NCBI GenBank assembly: GCA_903863885.1
Contig: CAIPEB010000454.1
Coordinates: 1-64,000, forward strand
Origin: an uncultured Planctomycetaceae bacterium
GTDB taxonomy: Bacteria; Planctomycetota; Planctomycetia; Pirellulales; Pirellulaceae
DNA length: 64,000 nucleotides
Direction: 5' to 3'
Position 1 is the stretch's first letter. The number at the start of each line of letters is the position of its first letter. A program made the translations under genes and the position numbers. Of the stretch, positions 53,384 through 61,239 are shown piece by piece. The notes below the pieces were generated by a model. The model searched no databases and had not been told where the DNA came from. It saw nothing but the letters and a program-made list of their open reading frames with translations.

Positions 53384-55621
53384 TCACCGCAGCGTGCCCT
53401 CAATCGATTCGCCCGCCGCGAGCGTGATCTCGTAATCCGCGCCGACCTTTTTCACGTCGGGCCGGCTCCATTTCACATCGCGGCCCTGGAAGTTATCCCG
53501 CAATCGCACGACGCCGTGCGGTCCAGCGACAATCTGAAACCAGACTGTCTGGCCGTTTTCGCGTCGGGCGGACACGCGGTGGCCTCCCTCGGCGCGGAGA
53601 TTGTCGAACGATGCTTCATGCCATTGTTCCGGCGTTGCCGGGAACAGGCGGATGACTCCCTTCCAGCTTTGCAGCAGCATCTCGTGGACGGCCTGCGAGG
53701 CAAGGAAGTTCCCCTCCAGCGTGAAGGGGCGGTAGCGGAAGTTCGAATAACCGCTGGCCGTTTGATCTCCGTTCGCATGGAATCCGTTCCGCAGGATGAA
53801 CGCCTTGACGTAGATTTCGAGGTTTCGCAGCGCGGCATCCGCATCGCCTGCGCGCGCGCGAAGGCAGGACATCCACGAGAAACTGTCGCCGCACCACGCG
53901 GACGTGCCGAGCTGGTCCCATTGTTTCAGGGACGCGGCAATCATCCGCCGGTCGTTGTCGCCGCCGTCGACAGTGATCAGGTCGAACGGATGGATGCCGA
54001 TGATGTTCGACAAGTGCCGGTGGCTGAATGTCAGGTCCTCGTTTTCGGAAAGCTTCAGCGTTCCGTCGCCCGTCGAGTAGAAAGGCCCCAGCGATTTCGC
54101 GGCTTGAGCCCACTGCTGCGAGGCGGCGGTGTCGCCCGAGGCGGCTGCCATTTCGGCGAGCGAGTCGAATAGCATGCGGATGCAGGCGATGTCGTAATTG
54201 CTGTTCGGCTTCAGCCACGCCCGCAAGGTGTTGTCGAACACTTCGGGCGACGAAGAGAGCGGCAGTCGCTGCAGGCCGTCAGCGTCCGGTTTCAGCAATT
54301 CACGCAGGCACGTTCCAATTTCCGAGCACCAGGGATATGCCCGCGCCCGCAGGAACTGGTCGTCTCCCGTGTAGCGCCAGTGCAGGTAATACAGATGGCC
54401 GATCCATGCGCCCATTGTCGGCGAGAGGCTGTACTGCGGCCATCCACCCAGCGGCTGACCGGCCAGTGTCATCACGCCGGGCACCGCCGCGCCGCCCGTG
54501 CCGTAGAAGTCCTTGGCGAACTTGCGAAATGCGGGCAGCAATTCCCAATTGAAATCGAGGAACGACGCGCCTTCGTCAAATCGTCCGGCTGCCTGATAGG
54601 CGATGTACGTCATCTGGGTGTTAAGGTCGTTGTGGTAGTCTCCCTTCCACGGCGGAAGCGAATCTCCATCGGCCGTCCACACGCCCTGCAGCGGCATGGG
54701 CGGTGCGCCGCGACGCGATGCGGCACCATAGAAGTACTGCACGAGGTAGTACTGCCGCAGAATACCGGCATCCGGAACGGATACTCGCGACTTTGCCCAG
54801 AAATCGGCCCACCACTCGGAGTGCGGCTTGAGCAACTGTTCATATCCGGCCGCCAATGCGGTGCTGACTCGCTCTCGCGCAATGGCCACGGGGTCGGCTC
54901 CATCCCGCGTCGAGGTAACCGTGAAGGCCAGCAGTGTTGCGTCTCCATCGCGATCTGAAGCGGCTCGTTTTGATGTGACGCACACGCAGTACTTGAGGCC
55001 TTGCGCTGCATCCTGAACGAACCATTGCGTGTCTGCGTCGCTTCCTGTTGCGGGTTCGGGGTAATTCAGTTGTTTCACGGACACGGGCGGCTTCAACTGC
55101 AGTAGTTTCGGCGCAGCGCCCGGGATGCGCAATACGGCGACCGGTTGTTGCGCGCTGTAAAAAGCGTCGATTTTCGCGCCGCTGGTCAGCCAAGCCCTTC
55201 CTTCCGCGGTGGCGAGGTTCAGCTCGAAAGACTGCAGTGTCTGCGACGGATCCAGCGTGATTTCCAGGCGGCCCGCCGGGATCTTTGTCGGATGTGCTCC
55301 GCCGTAGTTCATGTCGAAGATCGCGTTGATCTCGTTCTGTTTTCCTTCTTTGACCAGTCGCTGCATGTTGGCGTAGTTGAACTCGGGCCATCGCATTCCG
55401 TCGGCCGGGCGTTCGTCCCAGAGATCACCACGGTCGAGCGACAGGCGAATCGTGTGCCCCTCGCCCCAGAGCAGTCCGCCGAGCAGTCCGTTACCTAAAG
55501 GCACTGCTTCGTCCCAGGTGGTAATCGGCGCGTCGAGCTTCAGGTTCAGCGACGCTGGCGGAAGCGAGTCCGCCGATGTGCAGAGCAATCCCAGCATCAG
55601 GCCCGCGAGCATGCAGTTCAT
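53384..55621 (-). CDS. Exported GH95-like alpha-L-fucosidase
   Basis: A 745-residue secreted protein matching GH95 glycosidases. A short signal (MNCMLAGLMLGLLCTSADS) leads into the N-terminal beta domain (WDEAVPLGNGLLGGLLWGEG, LDRGDLWDERP). The (alpha/alpha)6 barrel has PLQGVWTADG, PPWKGDYHNDLNTQMTY (the paired Asn of the active site) and FSHRHLSNIIGIHPFDLI. The block usually reading QIDGNFG, which bears the catalytic base in characterised enzymes, reads TLEGNFLAS here with Glu636. It may be a divergent or differently tuned enzyme. AAGGAG (55631-55636) fixes the ATG at 55621. A family A element lies upstream, between this gene and the oxidoreductase. Confidence 0.88.
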   Translation of the reverse strand: MNCMLAGLMLGLLCTSADSLPPASLNLKLDAPITTWDEAVPLGNGLLGGLLWGEGHTIRLSLDRGDLWDERPADGMRWPEFNYANMQRLVKEGKQNEINAIFDMNYGGAHPTKIPAGRLEITLDPSQTLQSFELNLATAEGRAWLTSGAKIDAFYSAQQPVAVLRIPGAAPKLLQLKPPVSVKQLNYPEPATGSDADTQWFVQDAAQGLKYCVCVTSKRAASDRDGDATLLAFTVTSTRDGADPVAIARERVSTALAAGYEQLLKPHSEWWADFWAKSRVSVPDAGILRQYYLVQYFYGAASRRGAPPMPLQGVWTADGDSLPPWKGDYHNDLNTQMTYIAYQAAGRFDEGASFLDFNWELLPAFRKFAKDFYGTGGAAVPGVMTLAGQPLGGWPQYSLSPTMGAWIGHLYYLHWRYTGDDQFLRARAYPWCSEIGTCLRELLKPDADGLQRLPLSSSPEVFDNTLRAWLKPNSNYDIACIRMLFDSLAEMAAASGDTAASQQWAQAAKSLGPFYSTGDGTLKLSENEDLTFSHRHLSNIIGIHPFDLITVDGGDNDRRMIAASLKQWDQLGTSAWCGDSFSWMSCLRARAGDADAALRNLEIYVKAFILRNGFHANGDQTASGYSNFRYRPFTLEGNFLASQAVHEMLLQSWKGVIRLFPATPEQWHEASFDNLRAEGGHRVSARRENGQTVWFQIVAGPHGVVRLRDNFQGRDVKWSRPDVKKVGADYEITLAAGESIEGTLR

Positions 55622-55661
55622 CGTGTCGTTCTCCTTGTCGGGCGTCGGTCCGGTGGGTGTG

Positions 55662-55799
55662 TCAAAACGTGTTGAAAAATCTAATTCACGCTCGCGCAAT
55701 GCGGGAGGGTCGGACGCCAAAGCGTCCGGGGAGGCGCAGATCCCCATCTCCGGCACGACTCTTCCCGAGGCGAGAGTGAATTCAAAAGCAGCTTCTCAG
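55662..55799. repeat. Family A element, copy 5
   Basis: About 138 bp between the GH95-like gene and the oxidoreductase, both on the minus strand. Hairpins CTCGCGCAATGCGGGAG and CGGACGCCAAAGCGTCCG are clear; the right half is decayed (CCCCATCTCCGGCACGACTC). Ends TCAAAACGTGTTGAAAAAT and AAAAGCAGCTTCTCAG match copy 2. The plus strand is open and reads SRSR...GGSDAKASGE...TLP. Confidence 0.85.
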
Positions 55800-55854
55800 T
55801 GCGGATCGTGCAACGCGAGGCACAGTATCTTCGGCGCGTATCGTCGGGGCGGTA

Positions 55855-57723
55855 TCATCGGGGCAGTGGCAGGGTGACCCACGCACGCTCGGCCGCGGAA
55901 CGATACGCGGCGGCCAGGATTTCGGTAGCGGCCGCTGCGAGCTCGATCGGAAACAGGCAGTCTCGTCCCTGCTCGATACAATCGAGAAACGGTGTGATAT
56001 CCGAAGTCCATGAAGGTGTCCAATCGGGCAGCCAGTTCGTCTTGGGGCGGGGACGATAGGGACTGTCGGGCGCGGGTATCCACATTCCCATCGGGTCGTC
56101 CGGGTCGCGCGGCGGAGCGGCCCAGGGTTGAGTATCGCACCAGCATTCCCAACGCGGGCGATGAGCGTCCAGCATGGCGGTCTTTCGCGTTCCGACCAGC
56201 GCAATTCGATCCAATCCGCCGGCGGGATGCGATCGCCATCCGGTTCGGCCGGCAGTGATCGTTGCCGTTGTGTTTCCGCCGAATTCCAGCAGGATCTGCC
56301 CGAAATCCTCCATGTTCCGCTGTTGATGTTCGGCGAAGTAGAAGTTCCCGGTGGCCGCCGCGACACGGCGCACGCGTTTGCCAACCAAGCGAAGGAGCAT
56401 CGCCACGCAATACACGCCGATGTTGGTAAGCTCGCGCTTGGAGTCGTCCAGTTCGAAGCGGTCCGGGTTCGCCGATTCTGTTCGCGGTTTGGACAGGTCG
56501 GCAGTTCCCGGCGTTCCTTTGGCAAAACAGAGTTCACTGTGGACGGCCTGAATGTCACCTAGTTGCCCGGACTCGACAATTTCCGCGGCTCTTCGGGCCG
56601 GCTCCCAATGCAGCATCGTCATCATCTGCGCGACGATGCCGGTCTGGCGGATCTCGCGCGCGATCGCATCAGCTTCGTTGACCGAAGCACACAGCGGCTT
56701 GTCGAGATACAGGTGCTTTCGAGCGCTGGCCGCGTTGATGATGATGCGAGCCCTTCGTTCGGGCTCGGCACAGATGCTCACGATGTGCACATCCGGGCGG
56801 CGAATCGCGTCGTGCAGGTCAGGCAGCAGCGGAATTCCAAGTCGGCTGGCGAGAGCCGCATTACGTTCCCTGCGCCCGGCGGAAACGTCCTGCTCGTCGG
56901 TCACGCCGATCAATCGGCACCGCGGGTCAGCGGCGAATGCGCTTGCATATCCGGGCTGGTGAGTGAATTCGCCGGCGACGAGCAACACGCCGTAGGGCGG
57001 AAGTTGTGCTGGGCGCGACAGGCGTTCGATTCGAAGCTTTTCGCTTCCGCCTCTGCTTGTGACCCCAGACTCCGGACTCGAGACTCCGGACTCGAGACTC
57101 CGTTCTCCTGACTCTGTTCCTTCCATACCAGCGAACTGCCGGCTGGCCAGTGCATTGCGAAGTGCAGCGAGCAGCTTCTCCTGGGAACGAGTTTCAAGAT
57201 TCACTCTCGCCTTGGAGAAAGTCGGCTCGGCAGTGCCGCAGAGGGGGCATTGACCCTCCCCGGGTGCTTTCGCGTCCGACTCTCTCGCGTCGCGGGAGGG
57301 CGAATTGGGTTCATCATGCACTTGGTGGTGCTTGACGGGGCTCGAACGGGTGTCGTCGCCGGTTTGCTTCCTCGGCAGGGTGCCTGATTCCCAGGCCAGA
57401 ACTCCTCGGTTGCCGAATAGTTCGCAATGTGACGGCGCGACAGGATCGTCGCTTGCGGCTACGGAGGCAATGAGGCATGAGCCGTTGCGGCAGACGAGCA
57501 GGGCGGCAAGCGGTCCTGATTGCGAATCGCCGTGGGCCGCGATGGATTCGGGTTCACTGCGCAGCCACTCGAGTCCGGCGGACAGCAGTCGCGTCAATTC
57601 GATATCGGCTTGCGATGATTGCCGCGGAAAGCTCGAAATCATTCGGGCCGCGACGGGACGGCCCGCATCGTCGCGTTGGACAACGGATTGCAGTGCCTGG
57701 ATCAAAGGGTCATTGCTGTCCAT
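55855..57723 (-). CDS. Gfo/Idh/MocA oxidoreductase with N-terminal domain and in-frame repeats
   Basis: A 622-residue protein, nearly twice normal length. Residues 1-115 are an unrecognised N-terminal domain (LLSAGLEWLRSEPE, LAALLVCRNGSCLIASVA). Residues about 135-180 are encoded by a family A element (PNSPSR...GEGQCPL) and residues about 207-219 by a 14-bp DNA tandem (SGERSLESGVSSPESG). The Rossmann domain starts near 244 (YGVLLVAGEFTHQPGYA), with the catalytic motif reading LDKP instead of EKP, and the C-terminal domain includes KRELTNIGVYCVAMLLRLVGKRVRRV. The ATG at 57723 follows the kinase stop by 72 bp, so kinase and oxidoreductase are probably co-transcribed. Inserts fall in the linker, so activity may be retained. 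Substrate unknown. Confidence 0.88.
   Translation of the reverse strand: MDSNDPLIQALQSVVQRDDAGRPVAARMISSFPRQSSQADIELTRLLSAGLEWLRSEPESIAAHGDSQSGPLAALLVCRNGSCLIASVAASDDPVAPSHCELFGNRGVLAWESGTLPRKQTGDDTRSSPVKHHQVHDEPNSPSRDARESDAKAPGEGQCPLCGTAEPTFSKARVNLETRSQEKLLAALRNALASRQFAGMEGTESGERSLESGVSSPESGVTSRGGSEKLRIERLSRPAQLPPYGVLLVAGEFTHQPGYASAFAADPRCRLIGVTDEQDVSAGRRERNAALASRLGIPLLPDLHDAIRRPDVHIVSICAEPERRARIIINAASARKHLYLDKPLCASVNEADAIAREIRQTGIVAQMMTMLHWEPARRAAEIVESGQLGDIQAVHSELCFAKGTPGTADLSKPRTESANPDRFELDDSKRELTNIGVYCVAMLLRLVGKRVRRVAAATGNFYFAEHQQRNMEDFGQILLEFGGNTTATITAGRTGWRSHPAGGLDRIALVGTRKTAMLDAHRPRWECWCDTQPWAAPPRDPDDPMGMWIPAPDSPYRPRPKTNWLPDWTPSWTSDITPFLDCIEQGRDCLFPIELAAAATEILAAAYRSAAERAWVTLPLPR
57067..57102. 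repeat. AGACTCCGGACTCG tandem inside the oxidoreductase gene
   Basis: Two perfect 14-bp copies (57067-57080, 57081-57094) and a partial third lie in the coding region and are translated as a Ser/Glu/Gly-rich stretch. A related CTCCGGACTC tandem occurs in the spacer at 33841-33864. Fourteen is not a multiple of three, so each copy is read in a different phase. Confidence 0.85.
57185..57320. repeat. Family A element, copy 6, inside the oxidoreductase gene
   Basis: About 136 bp with the family order, partly decayed: CTCGCCTTGGAGAAAGTCGG, CTCGGCAGTGCCGCAGAG, CCCCGGGTGCTTTCGCGTCCG and TCTCGCGTCGCGGGAGGG. It is read in frame on the minus strand and gives PNSPSRDARESDAK...GEGQCPL, which lines up residue for residue with the copy in uvrC. 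Confidence 0.85.
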
Positions 57724-57795
57724 GCGGCAGCTCCGCTTGCTGTCTTGCCGGGACTTGCGAGAGGTGCGAACGGGGGCGAGTGCAACAAGGCTGAC

Positions 57796-59343
57796 TTAGG
57801 GCGACGGCGAGATTTCCTGGGGGCCAGCGTCCAGTACGACGCGAGTGTCGAAGATCAGATCGTGAATGCTCCGGCGGTTGTTTTCGATCAAGGCGATTCC
57901 CGCGTCCAGCAGCGTTACGAACATGGCGGCTGCCTGCAGGGCAATTCCGAAGAAGCCGAAACTGGTTCCGAGTTGACCCGTGATATGCGTGACCACCAGG
58001 CTCCACAACAGGAGCATCTGGACGACGGATCGGCCGGCGAGGACGGCGGTCGTGGGGCGAAGGCCATGGCGGTCCACGATGCGGATCTGGAACAGGCTCT
58101 TGCCGGGTGTTGTGCCCCAGTGTGCCTGGATTCCAGCGAACATCCAGGGGACGGCGGCCGAGACCGCGCCGGCAACAAGAGCGACGAGTGTTTTTCCGAA
58201 GATGTTGTTCGGGCTGTCGATGAACCTCACGGGCGAAACGACGACACCCATTGCCAGGCCTGCCCATGTGTAATCCACCAGCCACGCGAGGCCTCGTTGC
58301 AGTCGGCCCGCGTTGGGCAGCGAGACAGGGCGCAGACTTTGCAGATCCTTGATCAGTTCCTGGTAATTGGCGAATCGGTGCTGGGGTTGTTTGGCCATCA
58401 GCTTCGCCAGGACTTTTTGCCATGCCTGCGGCACCTCGGCGGGCCACGGTTGCGGAAACTCGACCATCGCTTCCTGGTGTGCTCGCAGGCGTTCCTGTAT
58501 GTGCGAACCCGAAAATGAAAACGGCAGGCGGCCGAACGTCATTTCGAACAGCGTGACGCCAAGCGAGTACATATCGCTGTGCATGGTCGGGCGGTTGCCG
58601 GCAACCAGTTCAGGCGCGAGATAGTTGGGAGTGCCGGCGACTCCTTTGGTTCCGTGCATCGCCAGCGAGAGGCGGGTTGAGAGGCCGAAGTCCGAGAGTT
58701 TTGCGATGCCGTTTTCGGTCAGCAGGACGTTGCTCGGTTTGATATCCCCGTGCACGATGTCGAACTGCAGGCAGGTGCGCAGGGCATCAGCCAGTCGAAC
58801 TGCGATTTCCACGATGTTGGCGAAGTGCATGGGACCGTGTTCGAGGCGTTGCGCCAGTGTCGATCCGCCCACGAGTTCCATGGCGAGAAAGGGTGCATCT
58901 CCGTCTCGGCCGACGTAATAGATGTGCACGACGTTGGGGTGATTCACGCGGGCCTGGGCGATCGCTTCCTGAAACAGCCGCTGCCATTGTGATGAATCGG
59001 ACACCGACTGGCGCGCCGCGCGAATCACTTTCAGCGCGACATAACGTTGCAGCGATGTATCGAGTGCCTGGTAGACATTGCCCATGCCTCCCTGTCCGAG
59101 TCGCCGCAGAATTCGGAAATGTCCCAGGGTGCGGCCGAGGTAGAGATCCGGTTCATGCGGATCGTACACGTCGATGGTTGGCGTGATGCCCGGCGCAAGG
59201 TCGGGGAGGCTCGCTGTTTCAGCCGCTGCGACTTGCAGTGCCTCGGGCGCGTAGTTTCGCCCGCAATGATCGCATTGCCCGCCGGCGGTTGCTTCCAGGG
59301 AGATTGTCTCTCCACAAACGCAACGATAATCGATGATCGGCAC
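57796..59343 (-). CDS. Ser/Thr protein kinase with zinc ribbon and RDD membrane domain
   Basis: A 515-residue Hanks-type kinase. A zinc ribbon opens the protein (Cys8, Cys10, Cys24, Cys27). The kinase domain (about 74-335) has the glycine loop LGQGGMGNVY (82-91), Lys105 in VALKV, the catalytic loop HGDIKPSN (198-205; Gly replaces Arg of HRD, so a non-RD type), DFG 218-220 and NYLAPELVAG. No extracellular sensor follows; instead the C-terminus is an RDD domain (about 345-510) with three helices and the typical TTPGKSLFQIRIVD and RSIHDLIFDTRVV. The GTG at 59343 is preferred because GGAG (59351-59354) precedes it and the ribbon begins there. It is followed by the oxidoreductase and then the fucosidase on the same strand. 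Confidence 0.88.
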   Translation of the reverse strand: MPIIDYRCVCGETISLEATAGGQCDHCGRNYAPEALQVAAAETASLPDLAPGITPTIDVYDPHEPDLYLGRTLGHFRILRRLGQGGMGNVYQALDTSLQRYVALKVIRAARQSVSDSSQWQRLFQEAIAQARVNHPNVVHIYYVGRDGDAPFLAMELVGGSTLAQRLEHGPMHFANIVEIAVRLADALRTCLQFDIVHGDIKPSNVLLTENGIAKLSDFGLSTRLSLAMHGTKGVAGTPNYLAPELVAGNRPTMHSDMYSLGVTLFEMTFGRLPFSFSGSHIQERLRAHQEAMVEFPQPWPAEVPQAWQKVLAKLMAKQPQHRFANYQELIKDLQSLRPVSLPNAGRLQRGLAWLVDYTWAGLAMGVVVSPVRFIDSPNNIFGKTLVALVAGAVSAAVPWMFAGIQAHWGTTPGKSLFQIRIVDRHGLRPTTAVLAGRSVVQMLLLWSLVVTHITGQLGTSFGFFGIALQAAAMFVTLLDAGIALIENNRRSIHDLIFDTRVVLDAGPQEISPSP

Positions 59344-59645
59344 GAACGATCTCCGGACTGATTCACGGCACCAGGGCCTTCTCGTCGCGCGGCCGGCGAG
59401 GTGCGTAACTCCGTCCTGCCTGACGCGACGGGCCGGCAACGAATCGCACCGGCCGCCGAGGTTGAGACCAGTATAGCGTCCGTGGCGAGTTCGAGGGGCG
59501 GCGCGGCTCGTATGTTCGGTCTGCGGCAGTGATGCGCCGCGTTGCCGGAGTCTTCATCCCTTGAGTGTTGCGGCTGCAGTTGCCAGACTATTTCACGTAG
59601 TGCGGTGGTTTCGGACGTTTGCGGACAGAGACCGGGCGTGCGATT
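59344..59645. other. Divergent spacer, no gene seen
   Basis: About 300 bp between the divergent kinase and acetyltransferase genes. Apart from the kinase ribosome-binding site at 59351-59354 I see no repeat, hairpin or credible small gene. Both promoters should be here. Confidence 0.4.
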
Positions 59646-60116
59646 GTGACTGGGCCCTTTCAGATCCGGATGGCGAGCAACGCAGACTCGGGCGCAATTC
59701 GCGCCGTTGTGCATGCGGGCCGGGCGGAGTACTCGCTTGTCGAACCGGGGAGGCTGGACGCGGATCTCGACGACATCGAGCAGCATTATCTGATGCAGGG
59801 CGGTTCCTTCGAGGTTGTCGTGGCTGGAGACGGGCGGATCATCGGGTGTGCGGGTCTGCGACCGATGGGGGATTGCCGTGCGGAACTGTGCAAGATGTAC
59901 CTGGCGAAAGAGGCCCGAGGGCGAGGGCTGGGGAGGCAACTGCTCGAGAACGCCCTGGCAGCGGCGCGAAGCGCCGGTTTCAGGGAGGTCTGGGCCGAGA
60001 CGAATTCGGTACTGACATCCGCCATCAGACTGTACAAGCGATATGGCTTTGAGCTGCTGAGCGGCCAGCAGCTTTCGATGCAGTGCGATGAAGCCTATGT
60101 GCTGCGGCTATTCTGA
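59646..60116 (+). CDS. GNAT family N-acetyltransferase
   Basis: A protein of about 156 residues transferring an acyl group from acyl-CoA to an unknown amine. The GNAT fold is complete: beta-1 FQIRMASNADSGAIRAVV, the central FEVVVAGDGRIIGCAGLRP, motif A with the CoA-binding LCKMYLAKEARGRGLGRQLLENAL (the Q/RxxGxG/A pattern as RGRGLG), and motif B AIRLYKRYGFELLSG. The end QQLSMQCDEAYVLRLF is typical. No ATG lies before beta-1; GTG at 59646 is my choice, and a TTG at 59619 is possible. The gene converges with the DUF2625 gene and the two overlap by 9 bp at their 3' ends. Confidence 0.88.
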   Translation: MTGPFQIRMASNADSGAIRAVVHAGRAEYSLVEPGRLDADLDDIEQHYLMQGGSFEVVVAGDGRIIGCAGLRPMGDCRAELCKMYLAKEARGRGLGRQLLENALAAARSAGFREVWAETNSVLTSAIRLYKRYGFELLSGQQLSMQCDEAYVLRLF

Positions 60117-60743
60117 ACTGCTTCGCAGCTTCGCTTCGAAGACTTCCGCTACGGGGGCGATTCGGCGCGAGCTCGTCCGGATGGAACCGTCTTTCGCCCA
60201 GAGAAACGGCTCGAATGCGAAGCACTGATCCCCGCCCAGTTTTCCCATGTCCTTCTTCCACGTCTTCCATCGCAGGTTCTGGTAGAAATCGGCAAGGCAC
60301 GGGGTGAGGGCCCATTCGAGAAAGTCTGCGAATGCGAACCCCACGGGCTCCCAGGCAAGGCTGTCGGGCGACCAGTAGTGCAGGGCGGACGGATCGTCGC
60401 CCCACTCGCCTCGATTGACGGCGAAGAAACCCCCGACGGCATCGTCCGCCACCAGGCAGAATGCGCGGCAACGGTCCCGATTCCAATCCGCAAGATTTCG
60501 TGGAAGCCGGGCGTGCCCTGAACCGAGGAATCGCAGCCATCCGTGATCGATCAGAATCCCTCCGGTTTCGTAGGCGATCGCGCCGAGCGGATCGTCGATC
60601 GCGACCTGAACGGTGACCAGCGACTCGTCCCGGCGATCCGAGGGCGGCAGGATTTCAACGTTGTTTTCTGCGGCAGAGACCCATCGCTTCAGCTTGCCGA
60701 TGGCCGAGTTCTGCGGGGTGGTCAATTCCTGCAACGATCGCAT
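60108..60743 (-). CDS. DUF2625 family protein
   Basis: A 211-residue soluble protein. The sequence matches the DUF2625 pattern: MRSLQELTTPQNSAIGKLKRWV at the start, ENNVEILPPSD, LGAIAYETGGILIDHGWLRFLGSGH, FCLVADDAVGGFFAVNRGEWG and LHYWSPDSLAWEPVGFAFADFLEWAL. The family is widespread and uncharacterised, in the broad style of SMI1/SUKH-like proteins in that it has several exposed aromatic and acidic motifs; I do not claim homology. The ATG at 60743 begins the conserved region. It overlaps the GNAT gene tail-to-tail by 9 bp. Confidence 0.85.
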   Translation of the reverse strand: MRSLQELTTPQNSAIGKLKRWVSAAENNVEILPPSDRRDESLVTVQVAIDDPLGAIAYETGGILIDHGWLRFLGSGHARLPRNLADWNRDRCRAFCLVADDAVGGFFAVNRGEWGDDPSALHYWSPDSLAWEPVGFAFADFLEWALTPCLADFYQNLRWKTWKKDMGKLGGDQCFAFEPFLWAKDGSIRTSSRRIAPVAEVFEAKLRSSSE

Positions 60744-61239
60744 GGCGATGCCTCGTAAACGGGAGCGTCGGCGAGTGAGAGGGATTTTGGTTCCAGAAGG
60801 CCCGGCACCCGAATCGCCTCGCAGTGAAATCCGCAGATCGCTGCAAGAGCTCACCGGGAGTCGAAATATCAGAGTGCTCCAGCTGCGGCTGATTACTTGC
60901 CGGTCTGGATTTTGGGTCAGGGAACAGCCGGGTATTGTACACCGTTTTGCGGCTTGTTCCGCAAGCCGGGGTCGGCCGTGAAGCGAACTTCCGGAGCGAG
61001 ATATCCGCGGGCGTGTGTCCAGTTCGCCGTAGCTCGACTTTTGTTTCGCCGGACATTTTCGGCGAGCGCAGCCGAACCAGCAGGAACGAGTCGCGCGAAC
61101 GTGTTTAGTCCGTGCCCTTCCGGGGCCTCTTTCCACTGGGGCGTCAGGCTGTTTCGTGCGACGAGTGCGCATCGTACCGCAGTGCAGGTGACGGCAATTG
61201 TCCCCGTGCATGTTCACCGCGGTGCGTCCGCCTCGATTC
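60744..61239. other. Spacer upstream of the DUF2625 gene, no gene seen
   Basis: Almost 500 bp between the DUF2625 gene and the end of the DUF6259-like gene, both on the minus strand. Several frames are open by GC bias, but none has a ribosome-binding site or recognisable product. I see no family A, B or C repeat. The promoter of the DUF2625 gene is expected near 60750-60900. Confidence 0.4.

Noticed and set aside
57067-57102. Possible CRISPR-like direct repeats
   Set aside because: Units are 14 bp with no spacers, lie within a coding sequence, and there are no cas genes. It is a short tandem.
60897-61239. Small gene in the spacer before the DUF2625 gene
   Set aside because: The 142-codon plus-strand frame has no ribosome-binding site and no recognisable pattern, and it overlaps the end of the DUF6259-like gene.
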